Below are positions 5,826-11,803 of a stretch of DNA of 21,297 bases, piece by piece. A model generated the notes under the pieces. It was not told the DNA's origin and made no database searches. It saw nothing but the letters and a program-made list of their open reading frames with translations. The stretch is from a virus, in the IMG/VR virus record IMGVR_UViG_3300035665_001932, positions 1-21,297 of that record. The stretch is one strand, 5' to 3'. The position numbers were made by a program, and so were the translations under genes. Numbering within the stretch: the first letter of the stretch is position 1; the number at the start of each line of letters is the position of its first letter.

Positions 5826-5843
5826 CGGGGCAGAATTGCCCCG
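5826..5843. repeat. 7-bp perfect hairpin or operator palindrome
   Basis: CGGGGCA-GAAT-TGCCCCG, a perfect 7-bp inverted repeat. It lies in the leader of the 104-aa gene, between copy B and the ribosome site. In the leftward RNA it is followed by an A-run rather than a U-run, so it does not look like a classical terminator. A repressor site or leader hairpin fits better. Confidence 0.45.
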
Positions 5844-5848
5844 CTAGT

Positions 5849-5890
5849 GCCTAGTCGCCCTACGACGGGCGCACCCCTAACGGGCTAGGC
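5849..5890 (-). repeat. Folded intergenic element, copy B
   Basis: Outer stem GCCTAG/CTAGGC (5849-5854 with 5885-5890), inner hairpin CGCCC-TACGAC-GGGCG (5856-5871), and a possible second small hairpin CCC-CTAAC-GGG (5874-5884). Together these would form a three-way junction. It is 7 bp after the upstream stop and 55 bp before ATG 5793. The core matches copy A at 19 of 21 positions, and the inner-stem difference (CGCCC/GGGCG against ACCC/GGGC) keeps the CCC/GGG pairing. Confidence 0.6.
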
Positions 5891-5897
5891 TGCCAAC

Positions 5898-6047
5898 TTA
5901 ATAAAACTCGCCCCCACATTCGCAACGCTCATCGGTCAAATCGACTAGCGTCAATTCTTCACACTCTTGGCACCGTCGGCACTCGCAAACATTAAGCAGC
6001 TCGCCACATACATAACAATAGGTGATCTCGCCCCTAGTTCGGATCAC
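5898..6047 (-). CDS. 49-aa cysteine-rich zinc-finger-like protein
   Basis: A small gene starting at GTG 6047, which overlaps the preceding stop (GTGA). Eight of 49 residues are cysteine, grouped as C11-x2-C14, C21-x-C23-x2-C26-x2-C29 and C42-x-C44-G-G. Eight cysteines can hold two zinc ions, in the manner of a double zinc ribbon or a rubredoxin-like knuckle pair. The second group (CECRRCQEC) is acidic and basic mixed. There is no nuclease or enzyme motif. It ends 8 bp before copy B. It could bind RNA, DNA or a host protein. Confidence 0.6.
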   Translation of the reverse strand: MIRTRGEITYCYVCGELLNVCECRRCQECEELTLVDLTDERCECGGEFY

Positions 6048-6388
6048 AACGCCCCCACATTTGCGAACCCGTTAAACCCGTCGCCGATAATGAACTCTAC
6101 TAACTCATCAAGCGTAGAGAACTTACTAAACGACTCCAACAACTCGCCACGATTAGCAGCCCAACACTCCCCCACAAGATCATCGTTGTCTAACGAATAA
6201 ACCCCGACATAGTGGGTGGCATCAGGGCTAGGCACACTCGCATCATCAGTAATATAGACACGGTGCTTAATAGTCTCACCATAAATAGCATCACACCCAC
6301 CACCCGTAAAAGTATAAACGAACGGCAACCCCGACAACTCAGCGAACTCGCTAGCTGCTCTCTCTTGCTCATCATAATAACTAGACAT
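6044..6388 (-). CDS. 114-aa hypothetical protein, first gene of the leftward cassette
   Basis: I start it at ATG 6388, 11 nt after GGGAG; a GTG at 6400 in frame would consume that site. The product is acidic (SSYYDEQERAASEFAELSGLPFVYTFTGGGCDAIYG), followed by a strand HRVYITDD, then HYVGVYSLDNDDLVGECW and a C-terminal helix STLDELVEFIIG. The order alpha-beta-beta-alpha suggests a small single domain. No family is recognised. It is transcribed from the promoter at 6442-6470 and its stop overlaps the GTG of the cysteine-rich gene. Confidence 0.65.
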   Translation of the reverse strand: MSSYYDEQERAASEFAELSGLPFVYTFTGGGCDAIYGETIKHRVYITDDASVPSPDATHYVGVYSLDNDDLVGECWAANRGELLESFSKFSTLDELVEFIIGDGFNGFANVGAL

Positions 6389-6441
6389 AAATAGCACCAC
6401 TCCCGAAGTGCGCAGACCACTTGTTTAATGATCCACTACTA

Positions 6442-6470
6442 ACAATATACCAAACATAAACACTTGTCAA
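6442..6470 (-). promoter_or_regulatory. Leftward sigma70-type promoter for the clamp cassette
   Basis: On the minus strand TTGACA (6470-6465) and TATTGT (6447-6442) are exactly 17 bp apart. The predicted start is near 6435, giving a leader of about 47 nt that contains CACT-TCGGG-AGTG, a small hairpin holding the ribosome site in its loop. It is the first promoter of the leftward block. Confidence 0.7.
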
Positions 6471-6803
6471 ACACCCCCAAACATAACTAGGCGCAGATCG
6501 GGCGAACTTACCAACTATCGCCCGTGAACACTCTCAAGCTGCCAACGATGCCCCGACAACTTGCCGAACTTGCTACCGGCAGGGGGGGTAGGTGCGCGCT
6601 ACTTTACATAAGTGGAGTTATCGGCGCACTATTTAGGCAGATCGCAACACTCGACGACACACGAACGGGGGGCGGCTGATCGGGGGTCTGCCGACGCACG
6701 GGGCCCCTTAGATATGTATAAGGGTGTGTCTGTGTGTGTGGTTTTGTGGTTAGAAAAAACGGCAAAAAAAGAGGCGTGTTGGCTGGGGGTGCTGGTTGTT
6801 GCT

Positions 6804-6826
6804 GCGAGCAAGCGAGCGTATGCGAG
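6804..6826 (+). repeat. Three GCGAG repeats
   Basis: GCGAG occurs at 6804, 6812 and 6822, spaced 8 and 10 bp, inside the noncoding region before the terminase operon. Short spaced repeats of this type can be protein-binding sites of a terminase or an initiator. Confidence 0.35.
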
Positions 6827-6951
6827 TGCGCTAGGTCAAACGTATGTGCGACAGGTACTTCCCCCCACGTTTTACTCTTTCGAGTTGGTGGCCGTTAGCC
6901 ATTGTTTTAGCCGACACCATGTTTAACTAGTTGACGTTAGTTACGCTGCTT

Positions 6952-6968
6952 GATCCTGTGACAGGGTC
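6952..6968 (+). terminator. 7-bp hairpin, terminator-like
   Basis: GATCCTG-TGA-CAGGGTC forms seven pairs including one G-U in the rightward RNA. No U-run follows, so this may be a weak or factor-dependent terminator, or a binding site. No gene ends just upstream on the plus strand, which weakens the terminator reading. Confidence 0.25.
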
Positions 6969-7085
6969 ATCTACCCCAGTTCCCTGGTGTTGAATGCCCC
7001 GCACCTTGCAAGGGGTGTACGGCCGTGGTTTAGTGGTGTGATGGTAGCAGATGGTTTTGTTTGTTGCAACTGTTTGAGAAATTAT

Positions 7086-7155
7086 GTTGGCGGGTAGGGA
7101 GTCCGGAAGCTTTCCCCAACCAATAAGGGATGTTCAACGGTACCCGCCAACGGGT
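7086..7155 (+). promoter_or_regulatory. Candidate structured RNA with two competing stems
   Basis: GTTGGCGGGTA (7086-7096) and TACCCGCCAAC (7141-7151) form an 11-bp perfect stem closing a 44-nt loop, which itself has a small GGAA-GCT-TTCC hairpin (7105-7115). The 3' strand of the long stem can instead pair downstream as ACCCG-CCAA-CGGGT (7142-7155). The two folds exclude each other, as in riboswitches and attenuators. It ends 20 bp before the first gene of the packaging operon. It matches no RNA family I can name. If it acts as DNA it could be part of the packaging site. Confidence 0.5.
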
Positions 7156-7162
7156 GTTAGTG

Positions 7163-7168
7163 TATCAT
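7163..7168 (+). promoter_or_regulatory. Candidate -10 box for a leaderless transcript
   Basis: TATCAT (a TAnnnT box) ends 6 nt before ATG 7175, and that ATG has no ribosome site. Both facts fit the leaderless mRNAs common in Actinobacteria, with transcription starting on the A of ATG. No convincing -35 is present, so a phage factor or WhiB-assisted promoter is possible. Confidence 0.35.
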
Positions 7169-7174
7169 ACGTAT

Positions 7175-7681
7175 ATGGCTGTACGCAAACCTAAATCTAA
7201 AGATAATCAGGTTGATACTGGTGGCGGGAATCCGTTGCCGGGGTTTGTGGCGAGCGGTAAAAAAATTGTTACTCGACCTATTAGGGCTACTGCCACGAAA
7301 ATTGGTGAATCTGTTGCACCGATACCAAAAGGGCCGTCGATGCCTCGTACTGGTGATTCTTTGAAGTCTTTCAAAGGTAGCGAAGTGTTCACTCCTGGTG
7401 GTAGTTATCCAGGGTCACAAGTGTTTATTCGTAAACCTGCTTTAACAGAAAATCAGATTCAAGGTATTCTTCAAGCGCAAACAACTAAAGCAGTAAATCA
7501 ATATATGCGTGATGTGAAAATTGGTGCTAAAGGTGCTGTTTATGGTGGTGTTGCTGGTGTTGCTACAACTATTGGTGTTCAACAAGGTGGCCGTGAAATT
7601 ATTAAAGGGGTAACAAACGTAGTTAACCAGATTCGAAAATCTGATAAGTCACCTAAATCAAAAACACCTAAAAAGAAATAA
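7175..7681 (+). CDS. 168-aa basic protein preceding terminase
   Basis: I start the gene at ATG 7175 (MAVRKPKSKDNQ); an in-frame start at 7130 would run through the candidate RNA element. The N-terminal half is Gly/Pro/Lys-rich and likely disordered. A central helix (LTENQIQGILQAQTTKAVNQYMRDV) is followed by a Gly/Ala-rich hydrophobic stretch (AKGAVYGGVAGVATTIGV) and a Lys-rich tail (KSKTPKKK). There are no cysteines. It occupies the usual place of a small terminase subunit, but no helix-turn-helix is visible; the next gene carries one instead. A DNA-binding or minor virion protein is possible. The stop overlaps the terminase start (TAATG). Confidence 0.65.
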   Translation: MAVRKPKSKDNQVDTGGGNPLPGFVASGKKIVTRPIRATATKIGESVAPIPKGPSMPRTGDSLKSFKGSEVFTPGGSYPGSQVFIRKPALTENQIQGILQAQTTKAVNQYMRDVKIGAKGAVYGGVAGVATTIGVQQGGREIIKGVTNVVNQIRKSDKSPKSKTPKKK

Positions 7682-9657
7682 TGCCAGCAGGCCGTTCGGG
7701 GAGGCGCCAAGTACCGCCGCAAGATGTGGCACGATACTGGCAGGCGCGGGCGTCTGGTATGTCCATCAAAGAAGCGGCGAAGATCGCTGCGGTGCATTAC
7801 AACACGGCACAAAAATGGGATGCTAAACGGCGTGTAGCCCAGGCTGACTTGGAGTTGGCGCGTATCGATTCGGGGAAGGTACGCAAAAAAGAGGGTGGTG
7901 TGCAGGCCGATCAATGGAAGCAGGTTATGGATGTCGCTGATTTGCCGCCTGTTATTCCGTTTGACAGGTTGTGTCCTGAGGCGCAGCGGGCTTTGGATGA
8001 TTTCGATTATTTTCGTAGACGCTATTTGGGGCGTGTGCCTTCGCCGTGGCAGGTTGATGCGGCGTACAAGATTGTGGCATGGTTGGAGTCACCGGAGAAA
8101 GAGTTTGTTTGTTTGAACGTGCCGCCTGGCGCAGGTAAGTCGACGTTGTTTCATGATGTTGCGGTGTGGATGATTGTCCGTAACCGTAAGATTCGTGTGT
8201 TGATCGGGTCGGTTACGCAGACTTTGGCGAAACAGTATTCGCGTCGTATCCGTGAAACTCTTGAGCGGCCTTTCCCGTTGGAACCTGATGCGATTCTTGT
8301 GGAGAAAGGGTTGGCTTTGAACGCTGAAGCCTGCCTATCTATCGACTACGGGCGGTTTAAGCCTTCGTCGTCTGGTGCTTTGTGGCGGGCAGAAGAATTT
8401 GTTGTTGAACAAGAATCGTTGGGTGGGTTGGATAATAAAGAGCCGACAGTTTCGGCGTACGGTATCGATTCGGAGTTCATCGGTCATCGCGCTGACCTGT
8501 GTTTGTTTGACGACGTTGCATCCTCAGAGAACTCTAAAGAGTCAGTTGCGCGAGACAAATTGTTGGAACGGTGGGATACGATGGCTGAAGCACGATGCGA
8601 CCCAGGTGGCTTGTTGGCCGTGATAGGGCAACGTTTGGGTTCCGGTGATCTGTACGCACATTGTCTCGGTAAAATCACTTACGAAGATTTCGAGGACAAC
8701 TACGACGGTTCCGATGTCACCGACAAGTCGGCTGGTGTCGAACCAGAAAAAAAATCCAAATACCATCATCTCATCTATAAGGCATACTACGAGGAGTTGG
8801 ATACCGGTAAGGACAGCAAAAAAACTACGTCACCGCCGTGGCCTAACGGACCTTTGTTGGACCCGTACCGTTTGTCGTGGAAAGATTTATCGTACATCCG
8901 CTATAGCACCCCACAAAAATTTGAGGTCGTGTATCAGCAACAAGATTTGGCTACAGGCACATATCTGATTGAACGAGTGTGGGCTACGGGTGGCATGGGT
9001 CCCGATGGGGTGCTGTATCCAGGGTGTATCGATAACGATAGACGCCCAGGATATATTCCGTTGCATCTTGAACCGCCAATAATTTCTATAGCGACAGTTG
9101 ACCCGTCACCAACAAACTTTTGGGCGATCCAATGGTGGCTGTATCAACCTGAAACCAATCTCAGATATTTGATTGATGTTGAACGAACCCGTTTAACAGC
9201 CGAAGAACTTTTAGGGTTTGATACCGGCAGCCGCGAGTACGGCGGCGTAATGGAGACATGGCAAAACAGGTCGTTCGAGATGGGGTACCCGATCTCCCAT
9301 TGGGTTGTTGAGGTTAACGCTGCGCAACGGTTCTTGTTGGCTCACGATTTCGTCAGGAAGTGGCAGGCTCTCCATAGTGTGATGGTAGTAGCCCACACTA
9401 CATCGCGGAACAAACTGGATGAAAACCTGGGTGTGGAAGCCTTGTTGCCACCGTTGTGGCGTAACGGTCAGGTTAGGTTGCCGACTATGCGCGAAAACTG
9501 GAAAACGTTGGCGTTCATCGAGGAGATGACATCTTGGACTCGGAACAAAAAGAACGGCACCGACCTTGTGATGGCGCATTGGTTTGCTGAGTTACACATG
9601 CCTTCTTTAGGTCCTGTTAAGGCGCCGCCACGCCTGTGGCGACCATCTTGGATTTAA
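7681..9657 (+). CDS. terL: Terminase large subunit with N-terminal helix-turn-helix
   Basis: A 658-aa motor protein that pumps DNA into the prohead and cuts it. ATPase motifs: SPWQ adenine-binding motif near 121, Walker A PPGAGKST (148-155), Walker B LCLFDD (273-278), and coupling motif AVIGQR (313-318). RNase H-like nuclease: ATVDPS with D474, VVEVNA with E544, and D628 before VMAHWF as candidate metal ligands. Before these, residues 24-50 read as a helix-turn-helix (ASGMSIKEAAKIAAVHYNTA), which is unusual for a large subunit and more typical of small terminase or transposase-type DNA binding. The N-terminal region therefore may supply sequence recognition. The ATG overlaps the previous stop (TAATG). 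Confidence 0.93.
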   Translation: MPAGRSGRRQVPPQDVARYWQARASGMSIKEAAKIAAVHYNTAQKWDAKRRVAQADLELARIDSGKVRKKEGGVQADQWKQVMDVADLPPVIPFDRLCPEAQRALDDFDYFRRRYLGRVPSPWQVDAAYKIVAWLESPEKEFVCLNVPPGAGKSTLFHDVAVWMIVRNRKIRVLIGSVTQTLAKQYSRRIRETLERPFPLEPDAILVEKGLALNAEACLSIDYGRFKPSSSGALWRAEEFVVEQESLGGLDNKEPTVSAYGIDSEFIGHRADLCLFDDVASSENSKESVARDKLLERWDTMAEARCDPGGLLAVIGQRLGSGDLYAHCLGKITYEDFEDNYDGSDVTDKSAGVEPEKKSKYHHLIYKAYYEELDTGKDSKKTTSPPWPNGPLLDPYRLSWKDLSYIRYSTPQKFEVVYQQQDLATGTYLIERVWATGGMGPDGVLYPGCIDNDRRPGYIPLHLEPPIISIATVDPSPTNFWAIQWWLYQPETNLRYLIDVERTRLTAEELLGFDTGSREYGGVMETWQNRSFEMGYPISHWVVEVNAAQRFLLAHDFVRKWQALHSVMVVAHTTSRNKLDENLGVEALLPPLWRNGQVRLPTMRENWKTLAFIEEMTSWTRNKKNGTDLVMAHWFAELHMPSLGPVKAPPRLWRPSWI

Positions 9658-9682
9658 TATGATATTGTGACACGCATATAAC

Positions 9683-11437
9683 ATGCGCTCTTTAGACGAA
9701 ATCGTAGAACTCTATCATCAGCGCCGACTCGCACTCGGCCCTGTCCATGAACAGATGCGGCGTGTCCGCGATCTAGCGAACGGTGACGTCGTTGTGCCGT
9801 TAAACGAACTAGACCGCAACGCCAAAACAAACGTAGCAAACCTTTTGGTACAAGGCTTGGATCAAATGTCGATGCGTGTATCAAGCACAATGCCATCACC
9901 GTTCTTCCCACCTGTGCGTGAAGGTAGTGAACTATCCAAAAAGTATGCTCGTATGCGCAAAAAAGCGTTGCTCGGTTTCTGGGATGACAACCGTATGCAA
10001 ATGAAACTACGTCGCCGCGCCCGACACCTGCTCGCCTACTCGTCTAGCCCTGTTTTCCTTAAACCAGATTTCGGTACCCTCACACCAAAATGGGTTGTAC
10101 GCAACCCATTAGACACTTTCGCCGCACCAACAGACGAAGATGACGTAGTACCAGAAAACTGTATTTTCACGTCACGAGTAACAGCAAACTTTCTACTACG
10201 AAACTACGGTGATGCTGTAGGCAACCAGTTGCGTTTCGGCAGAGTTGACTCCGATTCACGCTACACAATGCTCGAATATGTTTCAGACGAATCACTACAA
10301 CTCGTCGTACTAGGTGCCGAAGACAACCCAGCGCTTTCACAATCCGAACGCGCAGGACTAGAAGCAATCATGTTGGAAGGCATCCCGAACCGTACAGGTA
10401 TGCCACTCGCTGTCGTACCGAAACGAATCACGTTAGATAAACAACGAGGACAATTTGATGGCATCCTCGGCATGTACTACACTCGCGCTCGCCTTCAGGC
10501 GTTAACAGAGATCGCTATCGAGCGCGGAATTTTCCCCGAAGAATACCTGATCGCACGACCAGGTGAGAACCCTGAAATACTTCAGATGGCTGACGGCAAA
10601 AACGGTGTACTCGGTGTTGTCAAAGGTGGCGACATTCAACAGTTGCAACTAAACCCAGGCTACAAAACCGACACAGCATTGGACAGACTTGAACGCCAGG
10701 AACGACTTGAGGGTGCTATCCCAGCAGAGTTCGGTGGCGAATCGGCAACAAACATTCGTACCGGTCGTCGAGGCGAAGCAGTCCTATCAGCAACCGTTGA
10801 TTACCGTGTTCAAGAAGCCCAAGAAGTTTTTGCGAACTCTCTACTTCACGAAGATAAAATTGCTATTGCCCTAGAAAAAGCGTATTGGGGTGAAGCAACA
10901 AAAACGTTCTTCATTCCGTCACGGTCATCGGTCGGACAAGAATCGTACACACCGAACAAAGTTTGGCAAACAGACTTCCACTATGTTTCATATTCGGCGG
11001 CAGGATCAGACGTAAACAATTTGATTATCGGTTTGGGGCAACGCCTCGGCACAGGTCTAATGTCAAAAGAATCAGCACGAGAAGCCGACCCGCTAATCTC
11101 TGACCCAGAATTTGAACACGACCGCATCATCGCAGAAGGCGTAGAATCTGCGTTGCTGTCATCTATTCAACAGCAGGCAGTAAACCCGCAAGGCCCATAC
11201 CAACCAGACGATCTTGCTTATCTCACCAAACTTGTGTTGGAACAAGACGTCACACTTTACGAAGCGGTTCGACGCACACAGCAACGCGCACAAGACCGAC
11301 AAGCACAAGCAATGCCGGCAGGCGCACCAGAAACAATGCCAGGTTTAGCGTTACCAGGAATGGGTGCAGAAGCACCAGTAGCAGGCCCAGCAGGGCCACC
11401 ACCTATCGAGGCACTATTAGCACAACTAGGGGCATAA
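9683..11437 (+). CDS. Portal protein
   Basis: A 584-aa protein directly after the large terminase, as expected for the portal, the ring through which DNA enters and leaves the capsid. The N-terminus (MRSLDEIVELYHQRRLALGP, then NVANLLVQGLDQMSMRVSS) matches the start of phage portals. Near 355-380 NIRTGRRGEAVLSATVDYR followed by VQEAQEVFA is a typical stem/wing-region signature of this type. The last 45 residues are Pro/Gly/Ala-rich. An in-frame stop 13 bp upstream makes ATG 9683 the first possible start, but no ribosome site precedes it. Codons end mostly in C or A, unlike the large gene downstream. One cysteine (near residue 158) is the last before the capsid gene. Confidence 0.78.
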   Translation: MRSLDEIVELYHQRRLALGPVHEQMRRVRDLANGDVVVPLNELDRNAKTNVANLLVQGLDQMSMRVSSTMPSPFFPPVREGSELSKKYARMRKKALLGFWDDNRMQMKLRRRARHLLAYSSSPVFLKPDFGTLTPKWVVRNPLDTFAAPTDEDDVVPENCIFTSRVTANFLLRNYGDAVGNQLRFGRVDSDSRYTMLEYVSDESLQLVVLGAEDNPALSQSERAGLEAIMLEGIPNRTGMPLAVVPKRITLDKQRGQFDGILGMYYTRARLQALTEIAIERGIFPEEYLIARPGENPEILQMADGKNGVLGVVKGGDIQQLQLNPGYKTDTALDRLERQERLEGAIPAEFGGESATNIRTGRRGEAVLSATVDYRVQEAQEVFANSLLHEDKIAIALEKAYWGEATKTFFIPSRSSVGQESYTPNKVWQTDFHYVSYSAAGSDVNNLIIGLGQRLGTGLMSKESAREADPLISDPEFEHDRIIAEGVESALLSSIQQQAVNPQGPYQPDDLAYLTKLVLEQDVTLYEAVRRTQQRAQDRQAQAMPAGAPETMPGLALPGMGAEAPVAGPAGPPPIEALLAQLGA

Positions 11438-11803
11438 ATGGCTGAAAAACTTCCAATCTCTACGGCATCAAACCAACAGTACGGTCAACGTCTAGCGCAA
11501 CAACGCGCACAAGAAGCTGTACCAATGGGCCAATCACCGACAACAGTTCCGTCACCGGTGCAAAAACGACCACGAACAGCACCAGGCACATTGACACCGT
11601 TAACAGCACCAACAGCACGACCTAACGAACCAATCACGGCAGGCGCAAACTTTGGGGCAGGCCCTAACGCTATGGGTGCAAACATTATGCCAGTAATTGA
11701 ACCAGCAGACGACGTGTTAAACAAACTTGTTTATTTGAATACGATGTACCCAAACCCAGATTTACAGAATTTGATAAATGCGTTGCGTGACGGCGGGCAG
11801 TAA
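11438..11803 (+). CDS. 121-aa Pro/Ala/Thr-rich disordered virion-module protein
   Basis: The ATG follows the portal stop directly (TAAATG). The first 80 residues are low-complexity Gln, Pro, Thr and Ala (PTTVPSPVQKRPRTAPGTL), so probably disordered; the last 40 form a helix (ADDVLNKLVYLNTMYPNPDLQNLINAL). There is no cysteine. It shares a TAATG overlap with the 1568-aa gene. It may link the portal to internal proteins, or be a short virion component. No family recognised. Confidence 0.7.
   Translation: MAEKLPISTASNQQYGQRLAQQRAQEAVPMGQSPTTVPSPVQKRPRTAPGTLTPLTAPTARPNEPITAGANFGAGPNAMGANIMPVIEPADDVLNKLVYLNTMYPNPDLQNLINALRDGGQ

Larger units (their letters stand above)
6471..7085. other. Noncoding control region upstream of the packaging genes
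   Basis: No open frame here has a ribosome site or protein-like composition. The region is dense in structure: inverted repeats at 6499-6524 (CGGGCGA/TCGCCCG) and 6592-6629 (GTGCGC/GCGCAC enclosing ACTT/AAGT); the palindrome GGGGCCCC at 6700-6707; CCCTTA/TAAGGG at 6705-6724; a GT-rich tract (6724-6742); two A-tracts at 6754-6759 and 6764-6770 whose centres are 10.5 bp apart, so they should bend DNA; GCGAG three times at 6804, 6812 and 6822; and CCTTGCAAGG near 7003-7012. Position next to terminase genes fits a cos/pac site, an origin or late-promoter control; none is proven. Confidence 0.5.

Noticed and set aside
5826-5843. Rho-independent terminator
   Set aside because: The hairpin is good, but in the leftward RNA it is followed by A residues, and in the rightward RNA the U-run comes before it, so neither direction fits.
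6612-6926. A 104-codon rightward frame in the noncoding region, starting at GTG
   Set aside because: It has no ribosome site, its product is a mix of His/Ser/Arg with no protein-like pattern, and it runs through GT repeats, A-tracts and hairpins.
7020-7100. A tRNA-like stretch (GGCCGTGGTTTAGTGGT and following)
   Set aside because: The D-arm resemblance is not backed by an anticodon stem, a T-arm or a matching acceptor stem.
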